Of a DNA stretch of 64,000 nt, positions 21,326 through 34,619 are shown one piece after another. A program made the translations under genes and the position numbers. Numbering within the stretch: the first letter of the stretch is position 1; every line of letters begins with the position of its first letter. The notes under the pieces were generated by a model, which was given only the letters and a program-made list of their open reading frames with translations, ran no database searches and was not told where the DNA came from. The stretch is from Heliocidaris erythrogramma. Taxonomy: Eukaryota > Echinodermata > Echinoidea > Camarodonta > Echinometridae. The DNA lies in NCBI GenBank assembly GCA_025617745.1, contig CM046871.1, forward strand, positions 29,962,433-30,026,432. The letters run 5' to 3'.

Positions 21326-23978
21326 TGCCTGACGTTAATTTATATAGACAAGGGATGCAAAATTTTCTTCGTATATCTGAGCTTCTATCTCCACTTGATA
21401 ATGAGTTTGTATGGTCCCCAACAAAATTGTTTCGTGCCAAATGAATTCAATATGTTTTTGCGTGAACAACAATCCAACAATAATTTACATAAAGCATTTT
21501 CTTTTTTACATCTTAACTGTAGAAGTATAAAGAAAAACATAATTTTGTTACTTTTGTACATGATGTTGAATTAATTTCTGTGCAATAGGTGTACCAGAGA
21601 CATGGCTAAAATGTAACGATCCTTGCTATAACATTGATGGTTTTAATTTCATTAGTAACTCCCGCCAAGATCGCAGGGGAGGAGGTGTAGGAATTTATAT
21701 CAGAAATGATTTTAACTTTGTACATGGAATGTATATTTTTTGAAATTAAGTCATCTCCTAAAAATATAATATTTAGTGTAATTTATAGACCGCCAAATTC
21801 AATGTTGCCTGAATTTTTAGAATCTCTTACTACAGTACTAAATAAAATTTCTAAAGAAAATAAATTATTGTATTTTTTCTGGTGATTTTAACCTTAATTT
21901 ATTAAATGCTGAGTCTTGCCCACAGGTTAGTGATTTTTTAGATGTATTTATAACCAGATCAATTTATCCTTTCATTCATTTTCCAACTCGAGTATCTAAA
22001 CACTCTACTACCTTAATTGACAATATCTTTACAAATAATATAAGCAATATCTATTCTGGTATTTTCTTAGTTGATATAAGTGACCATTTCCCCGCGTATA
22101 ACCAAACTACAATTGAGAGCGTAAATGTTGACAGTGATAAAGTAGTTGGTGATTATGACATCGCTCAAGCATTCAATGATTATTTTGTTAATATTGGTTT
22201 ATCTCTTTCAAATAGTTTACAATCAAATACTAGAAATAATTTCGTGCAATATTTAAATAGAAACAATAACATTGCTTTTTTTAATTCCTTCACCCCGTGA
22301 GAGAGAATATTAACATTGTATGTAAATTTGATTGTAATTCTGCTACAGGGGATGATGAAATTAATATGTCAGTTGTTAAGAAAGCAATAGACATTATTTG
22401 TTATCCCTTGTGGAATATCTTTAATTCTCTTTAACTACTGGTATTTTTCTGATAAATTAAAACTAGCACGTGTTGTTCCAATTCACAAGAATGCATCAAA
22501 GTCAGAATTATCTAATTACAGACCTATATCAGTCTTGCCAGCATTTTCTAAAATTCTCGAAAATGTATTTATAATCGCCTTTCTGATTTTGTAGATAGAT
22601 ATAATATAATGACACCTTCCCAGTATGGATTTCGCTCTGGGCACTCCACATCCCATGCTTTAGTTTATTTGGTATTTAAAGTTTCTCATGCTTTTAATTC
22701 TCGATTCTTTTTATTTGGTTTGTTTTTAGATTTAAGTAAAGCTTTCGATACGCTCGACCAATCTGTTTTGTTAGTTAAGTTACAAAATCATGGTATTCGC
22801 GGTCTTTTGTTTAAATTTTTTGAAAGTTATTTAGCAGATCGTAAGCAATTTGTTATTGTAAATAATACCAAGTCTGAATTAAGATAAATTGGATGTGGAG
22901 TGCCCCAGGGATCTATACTGGGCCCACTTCTCTTTCTTATTTACATGAATGATATATGTAATGTCTCTAATAAGTTGCAGCTTATTTTATATGCTGACGA
23001 CACTAGTGTTTTCATGAGCAATGATGATATCACATCATGTTTAAATTCTAATATTGAATTGCAAAAAAACCAGTAAATGGCTTATTTTTAATAAATTGAT
23101 TTTAAATGTAAAGAAAACACAGTGTATGATTTTTACTAATAAGAAAATTGAATATAATGATATGAATATCAAGATGAATAATGAAGATATAAAAGTGGTA
23201 CGTTCTCTAAAATTCTTTTGCGTTATTATTGATTCCAAATTAAATTGGCATGAGCATATAAACGAGGTTTGTAACAAAGTTTCAAAATGTTTAGGTGTAT
23301 TATATAAATTACGATTTTTTTCCTCGAAACATTTTATTAATGATATACAATGCCATTGTAACCCCACACCTTAATTATTGTAATGTTGCTTGGGCTTCTT
23401 CTACAAGTTACTCTATGTTAAGACTATTTCGTTTGCAGAAAAAAAGCAGTTCTTATTGTCTTTCATGCCAATTTTCTTGCCCATACATCACCTTTATTTA
23501 TCGAGTTAAAATATATATATGATCAGGGGGTGTTTCATAAAGCTGTTCGTAAGTTACGCACGACTTTACGCGCGACTGGTGATCAGTTCTTGTGCTAAAT
23601 GATTGAGAATCTGATTAGTATAGCACCCAAGAACATGTTCCAGTCGTTCGTAAAGTCATTCGTAACTTTACGAACAGCTTTATGAAACACCCCCTGAATA
23701 CTGTTAATATTGCTATCTTCATGTATTTGATATTTGAAAATGCTGCACCTATATGTCTCTTACAAAAAATCACTTTGACTGCTGAAATAACTTCTTATGA
23801 CATGCAAAAGCAGTTTAATTTCTATTTACCACTTTTTAAAACAAATGTTGGCATTAATTCAGTTTTCTATAAAGGACCAAAAATTTGGAATGCTCTGTCT
23901 GAAGAAATGAAATCAAGCCCTTCATTAAATATTTTTAAAAAGAATTACAAGAAACTACTCTTACAAAATTATATGTAA
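21326..23978 (+). pseudogene. LINE ORF2 (APE-RT), multiply broken
   Basis: Endonuclease traces include FLHLNCRSIKKN near 21506, SGDFNLNLLN near 21880 and DISDHFPAY near 22075. RT traces include LSNYRPISVLPAFSKILE near 22510, YGFRSGHSTSHALV at 22624, LDLSKAFDTLDQ near 22728, [14 protein letters not shown] at 22893 and an intact YADD at about 22992. The C-terminal end, VFYKGPKIWNALSEEMKSSP, lies after the inserted MITE and closes at 23978. Stops and frameshifts are many, and the part between endonuclease and RT is shortened. Confidence 0.8.
23523..23697. mobile_element. 175-bp MITE inside LINE ORF2
   Basis: Perfect-looking terminal inverted repeats start TCAGGGGGTGTTTCATAAAG and end CTTTATGAAACACCCCCTGA, with pairing through GCTGTTCGTAA/TTACGAACAGC. 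The inner part has GTAAGTTACG and CGTAAAGTCATTCGTAAC. It interrupts the LINE reading frame, so it inserted after the LINE. The GTTTCATAAAGC end signature relates it loosely to the element at 49478. Confidence 0.9.
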
Positions 23979-24230
23979 ATTATCTATTTTTATCAGGCCC
24001 ATTTTATGTTATGTCCGTCGAGGGTTTGTAAGGTTTTATTAACTATTCCATTTATCTTATTCGTATAACCTCCTTCGTTTTATTAAAAATATGTTTTTTT
24101 TACTAATTTTATCCTTGTATGTAACATGTTTTTTAATGACTTGTATATTGGTTGCAGCATTTCATAAGACATTGTTCTTCTAAGCTGTCTCATTTCATTT
24201 TGAATGAAATAAAAGCAAAATTGACTTGAA

Positions 24231-24388
24231 TTAATATATTTTATATACACTGTTATATTGATAAGGAGAGAGTGAGAATGAGAGAAGTGAGAGTGAGTGA
24301 GTGAGAGAGAGGAAGAGAGAAAGGAGTGTTAAAGGAGCAAAAATTAATGAATTTATAGGACAATAAGCATATTTAGAGAATGAAATGT

Positions 24389-24429
<41 letters not shown>

Positions 24430-24430
24430 G
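24231..24430. repeat. GA tract and (TA)n(CA)n microsatellite
   Basis: GAGTGAGTGAGAGAG units lie at 24265-24330, and a TA run of about 13 units followed by CA units at 24388-24435. No gene. Confidence 0.8.
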
Positions 24431-26417
24431 CACACGTTTTCAGAGAATTTTGAGAATCCTGCATCCCTCTCTGCTAAAGTAACTGATCTTAAACCCAACC
24501 CCAACGCCATATCTCTGACCCGAAATATAGCACTGAGTGAGCGTCAATATCGCCGGAGCAACTGACAGATCACCGAAAAAAGATACTCCCAAAATTTGAA
24601 GATCATAAATAAAAACGACCTCTTTTATAACTGGAACAGTATCAGGAATGGTGATCAGTGGTGTATCCAGACATTGATCTCAGGAGGGGCAAAATATTCT
24701 GAGCTTACTAGTTCAGCAAGAGTCGCAAGATTTTGCGACAGATCTGTAATGTCTTTTCAGAACGTGCATGTAGTATTTCGTGCGTATTTCTGTCAGGAGG
24801 GGCAAATTATTGGCCTTTCCCCCTCCTTCAAATATGCTAGGGAGAGTGATGAACGACACATGTGAACCAATCAGCCCCATCAATTCACTCAGTGTGGATT
24901 TCATCTTCACAAGCTGGATGTGACGAAGTACGCGCCTTTATTTATGTTCCATATAAAGCTCAGTTCCCACCTCCCTGATAAACGATAACTTATAACTTTC
25001 ACTATGGTCATGATTAAATGTACCATCAATCACACTGTTGACTGTATTGAAAAAATATAAATTGAAAGTGTTTTAGATGTCAACGTTGCCAATACACCAA
25101 AGGCCAAGACAGATACACGTACATTCATTTTACCCACCAAAATGTCATTGTATAGGTGATATTCTTGATACGTTCATCAAGTGTTCTGTGTTAAACCCGT
25201 CTCCAGGCATGCCAGGTAATAGGCGTATTTCATTAAGTACTTGTCCGAAACCATAGACGCGATAAGACTGCATTTTAAAATTGCCAATGTTCGGACAAAT
25301 GCCTCCTCATATTTGCGCAGCGAGAGAGACTCTTTGTATTTACAAAAGAAGCTTAACTAGTATATTTTAATGGAAAGGTAAGGTTATCACTATAAAAAAA
25401 ATCGTCGCAATTTTTGCCCACTCGCTTCGCTTGTTCTTGTGCCCGTATATGCCCCTTTGTACGGAAAGCGCACAACATTGTTGTTGTAATAAAAGGCATT
25501 CTCATTCCCCCTCCCCTCCCCGGCTGTATACGATGACTCTTTTGGGCAAAATTTGTCTGAAATTCTTTCCCAAGTAGTTTTGGGAATCGATGCATGCGAA
25601 ATAATTAGCCAACCCTTTTCATGTTTTAAGAATAAAGAGTAGATGAAAATAACCCTTTTAATAGAGTTACAGTTGTAGTTATCGCTTTCCGGGAGGTAGG
25701 ACCGGTCCATTACACCTTTTCGAGGCATTCATCAATGTAATGCACACCGGTAATAAACCGCCACTCCATCCTTATCCTTCTATTTTATCCGATGGGGATA
25801 TTTATTAACAGAACACGAGTCGCATGCTTGGTGAACAAATGTAGAATGATACGTGGATGGGAGAAATATTTTAAAGGCAATGGACATTAAAGGGAAATCC
25901 TACCCAGATAGCAGGTTTCTCCGAACGAAGACTGGAAAATGTATGACAAACAGATTTGTGAAAGTTTACATGATCAACATCCGATAAACGTTAAACAACT
26001 ACAAATTCTCAAGTTTTCTTTAACAGCCAAAAGCTGTTCTTCAACAGGTCTTCAACCGTAATGAAATAATGCATGAAATGTCGCATGATGTTGGAGTTAA
26101 TGAGTCATTGTTGAGTTCAAATAGATAAAAAGTGAGTGGATACTCAGAATATTCACTCTTACAACCACATTAAACTGTTTGTCTGCAAACTGTAAGACCG
26201 CGAAAACTCTTCTAAAATCTAATTCTGAAAAGAATGAGCTCAATGATGAAATTGTGATTAAAAGAAAAACAGAAAAGGGGGAAAACATACAGGCAGACCA
26301 AATATGTAACCAAATAATGTTATAACATTTTGTTTTCCATAGGAATAATTGAATAATTCAAACTACAGAAAGGTATGGGTTATGTCGTGTTTTTGTTTTG
26401 GGTTTTTTTTTGTTGTT

Positions 26418-26458
<41 letters not shown>

Positions 26459-27344
26459 GGGGGGGGCGTTATTTTTCGTTATTTTTAATCCGAATTTTAG
26501 GACAGCTTAAGTTTAAGAGAACATAATGATGAATAATGAAAATAATGCTGCTACTTGGCTTTATAGTCCGTAAAGTCCACTTACATGCATATCTAACTGT
26601 ATTTGAACGTTATCGGAAAAGAAATCTTACAGTCGTTTTCTAATGAATTACTTAAATTATTTCAATGATTAAAGTGCTGGCAGATGTAGAATGTGATAAT
26701 TACGTTTGAAAATTTAGTAGGTAGTTGAGTTGCATTCTTGTGTATGTTAACGTTTGATTAAAAAGAAAAAACTAGATATGCATAATTCATAAATATAAGA
26801 AGACTGCCAAAATATTTAAAAAGTAGCTTTCCTTCTCGTCCGAAAAAGGGGCAGCGGAGCGTTTTTAAATGTGTGTGGGGGGGGGGGGGGGTGAGGGATG
26901 ATTTGATTGCACTCATTAATGAAAATTTTCGAACCTTTTTCCCAAGATTTTATGAAACGTATCTACTCAACAAAGAAGGGGGAGCTTCACCCCCCCCCCC
27001 CCCCCCACGCCTCCCAGTTCCGCGGACCAAGGATAATGGTATTTTCCAACTGATCATGGCCAGGAGTTCATAGGCTAGAATTTAGATCATGCGACACATG
27101 CTTTAGCGACAACTGCTTTGGATTCGAAATCCTGCACTATTCTTAACATCAACACTGCACTGCACTGCACATTATCCTAACCGTAAACCTAACTTAAATC
27201 ACAATTGCAATCCTCACCTTAACCCAATATATATTCAGTTAAAAAGAAAGTGGATACTCTTTATTGTTCATAGTTTTCATAAAATCGTTAATGAATATAA
27301 TAAAATATATATCAAATTAAAAGAAATAATACTCTACCACCATC
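24431..27344. other. AT-rich noncoding with homopolymers
   Basis: At 24655-24835 two phrases ending AGGAGGGGCAAA (near 24690 and 24795) look like a tandem-like interspersed repeat. A T run of about 40 followed by a G run lies at 26419-26466. A G run (26878-26891) and a C run (26992-27006) lie close together and on opposite phases, which could pair. No coding feature is supported. Confidence 0.5.
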
Positions 27345-28137
27345 TATTAAAGGGGAATAAAAGGCAACAAACATTAGCCTATAATCACGTAGATAATTGT
27401 CAGCCTATTACAAATATCTTGAAATTACTCTTATTTGATTATTTAAGAAGGAGAACAGTGTCTCCAAAAGTTGCAGTTTCCTTGCTTGACATTATCCCAT
27501 GGGGGCTGCCATTTTCTTTACAAAGTAATGTCAGAGCAGTTCTATTCGTGAGATACCCACTGACCTATACACTAGCTACCGTGACACTCATGATCAGCTG
27601 TGGAATGCATGACACTGGATTTTCTCATAATAAACCATTTTTGTAGTCATGTACATTCAAATGAAGATACTTTTATCCTGTCATATAACATATTTGTGTA
27701 TTTGGTTCAGCTGTTTCTTTTGTTAAGCAGGATTTAGCATGCACTTGTAAGTTGCTATGTCTGACAAAGGTTTGTCAATTCTTCAAAGAAGTGACAAAGA
27801 CCTACAACTGCTCTTAGATATCACCTGTGCGAGACAATGGGGGTACCAAGATGGCTGCCATTTTGCATGGGTGGCTTTAGTTGTACAATAGCTGTTCATT
27901 GTGCAACATCTTATCCATTGTGTACAGGTAAATGGACATGTACCGCAATGACATCACAGTTTTTTCAAAATGGCAGCCCCCATGGGATAATATCTAGCAA
28001 GAAATCTGCAAACTTTAGAGAGACTGTTCTCCTTACTGAGTAATCAAATCAGAGTATTTTCAAGATATTTTGAACGGGCCGACAATTTTCCACATGATTA
28101 TCAGCTAATGTATGTTGAGTTTCATTCTTCTTTAAGA
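27345..28137. mobile_element. ~790-bp fold-back element
   Basis: Arms of about 190 bp: left 27345-27530, right 27950-28137. Landmarks are ATTATCCCATGGGGGCTGCC against GGCAGCCCCCATGGGATAAT, GGAGAACAGT against ACTGTTCTCC, and ACATTAGC against GCTAATGT near the ends. The centre includes TTGCTATGTCTGACAA (about 27754), which also occurs in the smaller element at 37027-37256, linking the two families. No coding capacity. Confidence 0.85.
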
Positions 28138-31078
28138 TCAATTTTTGATTTTTCACGCTTGGATGGGCACATTCGTTAAACCGTTAGAATTATATTTAGA
28201 ACATTGCAAAAGGCATTAATGAACATGTGCATCTGTAAGATAGTCTTGTTCAGCAATTAAAAACAAAAAAAAAAGAGAAAGAGAGAGAGAAACAACAGGA
28301 TTGAGCTCTGGGTGTAAAGTGTGGTCTCGGGACTGCATGATTTTGACAAGCACAACACAGATTCAAGTGTTTCTTATGATTTTGTTTTCATTGTTTTAAT
28401 TTGACTCTACAAGATGGAAATGCTCATCAACATTTAAATGGCTACTTGCTTTATTTTTGCAATTTTCTAAATCAGACCTTTTGACGGTTAAATGAATGTA
28501 CCCAAACAAGTTCTGTACTGTTGATCTTAATCGATGTTTGTAGAGTATTAAATTTTATTAAATTTGATATATATTTCATTATAGTTTCTTGACAGTAATA
28601 TGAAGAAAAAAAAACAAACAATGAAGAGTGTCAAATTTCTTTCCTTCTTTTTTTTCTGAGTATATTTTATGAAATAAAGACCGGGACAATGGTTGCTAGA
28701 GGAAAATAATGTCGGAGCACCAGGATTGAGCTCATATGTCTTGCCTGGAAATCATATTAACGGGATGGGTTATTTTTAAACCATTTTGAGGATTTTTAAA
28801 CGACTGCTGTCCTTTGATAGATTGCACACTCTTTAAAACTGCGTTGTTTCTATGGAAAAATAGACACGTCGACTTTTTGCACGAGCTCCTCGCGCTTGTC
28901 TGTATAATTGTGTATTGTATAAGAAAACCTCCGGCGAATTACTCAATTATCCAAATTGTACGCTATGGAGCACGTAAGCTATGAAGAATTCTAGAAAAAC
29001 GCTACCGTTATTAGTACAAGACGTTGCATTGTAAGACGACACTTGACAGACAATTGGTGCCATGTCTGTCTCCAAATGGCGTTGTCATGGGAGTTGACAT
29101 TCAGCTAAAGCGTGTCATGTAGAAACAAATAAATTCCCTCTCAAACGGTAACAGACGTGCAAATAATATGTTCGATGTTTATTTTCAATGCTTTATACGT
29201 TATATTTCTAATATTTTATATGAACATGAAGGACTCTGATTATTTCCAGTACATGCTGCAGAGAATGCAATCAAATTTTAAACAAAATTGCAAGCATAAT
29301 TGTTTTAAAAGTAATTGCGAAAAGAATTGAGGGGGTCGATGGAAAAAAGTTAAGAAAGGAACGAAAGAAAATGAGGAGAATGGGAATTTTCAAATCAAAC
29401 ATCGATGATAACTGGTATACTTCTAAGTCACACCAAGATTTATAAAACGAAATCGAAACATACAGTACAAACGGATTCAGGATTCTCTGGAGGTGCTCGT
29501 AGGCTGAGGGCTTCGTGAACCCTCAGCCCTCTCTGTTGGTCTACTGGGATGAGTAGTTTAATGACATAATGGCCTTGGGTTTAGCCACAAAGTTTTATTG
29601 CCTGTCAGGTCTTTTATCAAATAGCAATAAAAATAAAATTACAGGTTGTAAACAAAGTCACAAATGCTGTCGAATGTGCAGAACATCCCCAAGCCAACTC
29701 GTTTTGAATTCAATATTGACTCTACTATTGTTTACAGGTCAAACCAAATGTATAATTCAATGCATCATGATGTCGTACAATCCGGTTATGTCTATACAAA
29801 CAGAATCAATGGAGATGGAGAATTCAAAGAGAGCTACTAAATGACATGATTTCTCAGAACCTTAACTTTAGCGCACAGCGAGCCCCAGGGTTATACGTGG
29901 TTGATTTATTTATTCTCCATTGCCCTTGTCAGGTAATAGCTGTTTTTCAAATGGAGTATTCACTTGAGTGGTAACGCAATTGCACAACTTTTTTTGGCTA
30001 TACTTTTAAATGTTATGTCCCCTGACTGATGGTGCATGAACTGTAGAGTCGGATCATACACTTGCTATCATAATTATGAAAATATAAAGATCACCGTTTC
30101 TTTATGGGAATGATTAAACATCAAAAGAATCTTAGCAACGGATGCTTAGAGAATTTTATTTGACACGCCTCTTATGAATAAAAATGATAACAGTATACAG
30201 GAGTATACCCCGACTTGAAATTTGTTTTGAATTTATGAAATGTGTATACTCTACAGGAGTCACCGTATCCATTACCATCATTTCATAATGACGGCATTTA
30301 ATTCAAGGAGGATAATTGAGTGCATTTGAAATGAGAACGACATACACGTGTCATTATTGCACGTGCTGCATGAGGAGAAAGGTAGGAAATACCTAACGGA
30401 TCAATGAGATGTACTCTAAAGATAAAATTAAATACACAAGAGGTAGTCCAAGTCATATAAACAGTTTCTAATTATTATGAAATAAACTTGATATGTTGAG
30501 ATCTTCTTAAAAGAAAGAATGCGTCATCTTTGTGGAATCATTGATACAAGAACATACCTATGAGGATGAAAACATTTTGTCTCTTAAACTTACATAAATA
30601 TCAGGTTTTTTCTTGATAACTCAAAAGTTGTTGCGATGGACTTGGGCCCTCTTTCCTCTCATGTATTCAATTATATAGTCGGCTATCTTAGATCTTCGCT
30701 AGAGTACGAAATACATTTGCATTATGATGAATTTAATTCCTATAGCTCATGTATAATGCGTTAGGCAATCCTACGGATTGCGAAAATTAACATGAACTTG
30801 GAAATTTTACTAGAATTCATATTTTTTTTCCTCTTCGTTTATATCTGCAGGTCGATTAATTGGGTCAACATAAGCCACCAGCAAAATACTTCATCTATGC
30901 AGATGTGCATGGATTCCAGAATGCCTGTAGCCCTGCGCCAATGCATTACGGTGACATCAAATGATATTCGATTGTCGTCCCACCTTGGAGCGTACGATTG
31001 GAGATTTAGAACGAAGATAGACAATATAAACCAGTCGACGGAAATCAATTTGTCTATTCTTGATTAGGAGCTTAGATA
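28138..31078. other. AT-rich noncoding
   Basis: I find no clear gene. A 9-bp hairpin (GGCTGAGGG/CCCTCAGCC) lies at 29501-29527. A + frame from 30858 to 31067 follows an acceptor-like TCTGCAG and reads without stops for 70 codons, but has no motif I know, so it is noted only as a possible exon. Confidence 0.4.
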
Positions 31079-31262
31079 AACGACTAGCAGCATATCAGAA
31101 CTCCGCTTTATACGTTATCCCAAAGTTGAATGTCGACTGGAAGCAGAACGTGAGAAATTCATAATTTCATATCAAGAACAGTTGATCCATCTAAGGGTAG
31201 AAAATGAAAAGCTCGGAAAATACTTAAGTTCTACAATTTCTGTAACAGAACCTAAGAATTAA
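31079..31262 (+). CDS. Possible terminal exon, coiled-coil peptide
   Basis: An open frame without ATG runs 60 codons to a TAA at 31260-31262. After an acceptor-like CTAGCAG at about 31084-31090, it reads a charged helical segment, RLEAEREKFIISYQEQLIHL and then RVENEKLGKYL, with a heptad-like spacing. The composition looks coding, but no partner exon is identified, and the other frame upstream of it is also partly open, so a frameshifted pseudogene is possible. I do not recognise the family. Confidence 0.3.
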
Positions 31263-31727
31263 GATTACTGCATGTTGGAAGGCATTCTTTTAACGGCTTT
31301 GGAGGAGAGTTCAGTTTCTTGAAGACGTGTCTTTCCGTCGAACATCTCAGAAACTACTAACGTTCCTTAACTGCTATAACGCAAGTCGGAAGACATTTCT
31401 TTTAGGGTTTTAAAGGAAACCTCGGTTTTAGCTATACACGCATTCTTTAAAATTGTCGAATTTATTGTGTTTTTTCTGTAAAAGTAAACTATACTTTATA
31501 ATGATAAAGGTATATGATTACTCAAGCCAGAATGCATTCCTTTAATTGTCAATTTTGGAGTGTTTTCGCCTAAAATAAAGATTATTGTACACGATATCAT
31601 CGACACCAAGTAATTCCATTCGAAAAACACGACGGATTCATCATCGACAACATCCCAGTTTGCGTATTACGACATCGCTCAAGATATCAGTAACTATCTC
31701 AACATCTCTTCGACATCATTGATCACC

Positions 31728-31869
31728 ATGGGTTGTGGATCAAGTCACACTCAAAAGTCAATGATTCGTGAGATGTATCGTGAACCCAGTGAGTTCGATA
31801 CCTGCTCCACGGTAGTGTCGGGCAGGGAGAATAGAGGCGAGCCGGACGGGAAGGAGGTCACAGCACCAG
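31728..31869 (+). CDS. MGCGSS membrane-anchored protein, exon 1
   Basis: Exon 1 encodes 47 residues plus one base. The start ATG sits in a strong context (CACCATGG). The N-terminus MGCGSS fits N-myristoylation of Gly2 and palmitoylation of Cys3, so the product is likely held at the inner face of a membrane. The exon ends at CAG|GTAATA (donor at 31870). It joins in phase to exon 2 at 34620, giving 150 residues. The remainder is hydrophilic, and I do not recognise the family. About 160 bp upstream is stop-rich and could be 5' UTR. Confidence 0.6.
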
Positions 31870-34619
31870 GTAATAATTTCTCAATTATGCAAGTATCAAT
31901 TATCAATTATTAATTCCTCATTATGAAAAAAAAATCATATTTTGAATTGGGCATTTTCATGGGCGGTTCCAGAGTTCTGTAAAGGTATGTGAGTCATAAT
32001 TCTGAAGAAGAAAAAAAATCTTCAGACAAGCAAACAAAAAAAATCATCTTTTTCAGGTTGTAATTCACTCGCTCAGAAATTCTCCGATATGCAAAAAGAA
32101 AAATGGTAAACAAATTTGCAGGTGCCTTTCCGGTCTAAAATTTGAAAGAGGCACAAGAACTAAAATTTAAAAAGCTGGGCTTCCCCTGACCATGATCATT
32201 GCAGCCATCATTAATTATTTTTTTATACAGCAATTCTGTACCATAACATCCATATACTTAGACAATGTTCTTAGACTATAAGCAAGGGGTTTAAAAATGA
32301 CGAACTTTACGGCACAAATGAAATCACAGACAGTTATATGGGTTAAAAAAACTTCTAAATAAGGATGAAGATATGAAACAGTATTTTAACTTTGTAACTA
32401 GACACATAGGTGGAGAATTCACATTTTCGTGTGATTATTTACCAGTATTATTAAAAGTGACAGCTCCGCAATTTTATATGGATATATAAGAAGATTGGGT
32501 GAATACGAGACATATAAGAAGTGTCGGTAATAACCGGTACATTGGTGATGTGGTAATTTTCAATAATAAGCTTACTCGATTTAAAGGAAATTGTATATAC
32601 GATGAGAATATGCACAAAAAAGGAGTTTACAAACTAAGACATATTATAGGAAACGATGGCAAATTAAAATCTGATAGATATTTCGCAGAATTATAGGTTT
32701 AGAAGTAAATGACATTGATAGGTTAAAGCACTTAAATGCGCGTGTATACCTTTGGGTTGGAAAAGGAATTTTAGAATGGGAAAAATAATAACTCTGAAAC
32801 TGATTTCATTTTAGGTGGGACAATAACTAATATACATGTATCTAACTTAAAATCAAAACAAATATAATTACAACTCATCAAGAAAGAAGGTTTTGAACCA
32901 CTGGTTTTTGAAAGAACGGAAATAAATTACGGTTTTACTTACAAGGAATGAGAAAACATATTTTTAAGGTTAAGACATTGTACACTAAAATAGTCGGCTA
33001 AAAGAGTTCCAATTTATACTTATACATGGCATTATACAAACCATCATCTTTTCCGGTTTGGTTTTGTTTCAAGTGACTTATGTTCTTTTTGTGAAAAAGA
33101 AGAAGAAACATATAAACAGTTATTCCAACTTACATGGTTGTACCGCAAACCTTTTTTCTGAATTACATGGCATTATATATACAAACCATCATCTTTTCCG
33201 GTTTGGTTTTGTTTCAAGTGACATATGTTTGTTGGTGGGTGGTGACTGAGCTGAGTGAGTAAGCTCTGTGCCTGGTATGCATGTCATTTTGAAGTCGAGA
33301 TCCAACTTATTTTGTCGTCATATTTATTTTATCCAAGCCCGATGATAAAAAACAACAACCCCAATTGCAATGTAAAGATAGAACATGAATACATTTACTA
33401 ACACTGACATGACTGAACACTGAATACAAATTGCTAACATTTTTTTCCTCATCACGCCACGCTCTCTGACATGTCTAATCAATTACTTTTAGGGGAGGGA
33501 TGTTTCAATAATAAAATATCTTTTTCAGAAGAATTTTTTCAAGTGTGGGGACACACAAGGTTATGACCTGGATATGGCAAAATTTATTGGGGGGGGGGGA
33601 GATGTGCCTCCTGTTATCCCCTTTGAATGGCTACTGCTTACAACAATAATCGCAACAAAACAAAACCTATATTGGGCTTACTTTTTTTTATAAACGACAG
33701 GGGAACCAACCAGTAAAAATATATCTATTTCTGCAGTTTCAAGAATAATAGCGCCACTATAGGCGTGGGTCTGCCGCCTTTGACGGCCTTTCTAGTTTTA
33801 TTCTTGCGAATATGCACAATTAATCTAGGAATCATGTACGAGATTTTTAAATTATATCAATTTACGGAATTGTAGCTGGAAAGAAATTTTGTTTGGGAGG
33901 GAGGAAAGAAATAAAGGAAAACACCAATTGTTAAATCATATTCTAATTCTTGGAAAATATTTGATTTTTTTTAAATCCGTCATTCATAAGAGACCACCTT
34001 CTTTTAATGAAATAAAAAATAATATTGTGGGAGATACGTTAGAGGAGAGCAAATTGGCATCAATTAGGGGAACACTTACTATCCATTTTTCAAAATGGAA
34101 AAAACCTAAAAAACTAACAAGGAAGAGACCAGAGCCCATCGTCCACAGGGGAGGGGGGAGGATATTTAGATAGGGGATAGAACCACTGAGTGGTTCGAAC
34201 TCAACTGCATAGATTCCTTTTTTTAAAGTTGTTTATACATGTACAATATGTTATGTTTGTTTTTCTTTCTTTCTTTTTTAAAAATGTTTTAGTAGTTTTG
34301 ACGTATAGCATATATTCGATTTTATTAATGACTTACTGCTGATTTCTGTTAATTTATGTATATATATGTTGATTAGTATGTATTGTTTTGATATCATATG
34401 GAATCAATAAAAGATTACTGAAAAACAAAAAATTCTGAGGCGCAAACTTACATGTATAAACAAATATTTAATTGTATTATAATGATAATGTTACTGTCGT
34501 CAGACTTGTTTTAAAGGTTCCTCATGATGATCGTCATCATGTCTGCCTATGACCAGGAACCTTTTTCGTCTAGTTACTTCTTTTAAAAAGTTTCTCAAAT
34601 GCTTTTCTTAAATTTCCAG
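31870..34619 (+). other. Intron of the MGCGSS gene
   Basis: The intron begins GTAATA and ends with a pyrimidine-rich tract and TTTCCAG. Most of it (32283-34430) is a Tx1-like LINE remnant in the same direction as the gene. A hairpin with 10-bp outer stem (AAAGGTTCCT at 34513-34522, AGGAACCTTT at 34555-34564) lies about 55 bases before the acceptor. Confidence 0.55.
32283..34430 (+). mobile_element. Tx1/L1-like LINE 3' remnant
   Basis: Reading in several frames gives C-terminal ORF2 sequence of the L1/Tx1 type: RHIGGEFTFSCDYLP, then NTRHIRSVGNNRYIGD and YKLRHIIGNDGKL (32499-32690), then the Cys-His knuckle SSDLCSFCEKEEETY near 33066-33112, then HQLLNHILILGKYLIFFK at 33913-33966 and LTIHFSKWKK near 34075. 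The 3' end has AATCAATAAAAGATTACTG before an A-rich stretch. An unrelated insertion of about 0.5 kb seems to sit at 33230-33790, after a duplicated phrase (CAAACCATCATCTTTTCCGG at about 33038 and 33180). Confidence 0.7.

Larger units (their letters stand above)
19970..24230 (+). mobile_element. CR1-like LINE with ORF1 and decayed ORF2
   Basis: A nearly full-length but inactive non-LTR element. ORF1 (20162-21005) and ORF2 (about 21326-23978) lie in the usual order, followed by a 3' UTR ending near the repeated AATTGACTTGAATTAA. ORF2 keeps endonuclease and RT motifs over several frames, lacks sequence between the two, and is split by a 175-bp MITE at 23523-23697. The order and motif style fit the CR1/L2/Jockey group. 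Confidence 0.8.

Noticed and set aside
26419..26466. Poly-A tail of a minus-strand retroelement (T40 on +)
   Set aside because: I found no retroelement sequence to the right on the minus strand, and the run joins a G run directly; it is treated as a homopolymer tract.
29501..29527. Rho-independent terminator-like hairpin
   Set aside because: A 9-bp stem is there, but this is eukaryotic DNA with no adjacent gene or T tract; it is most likely a chance palindrome.
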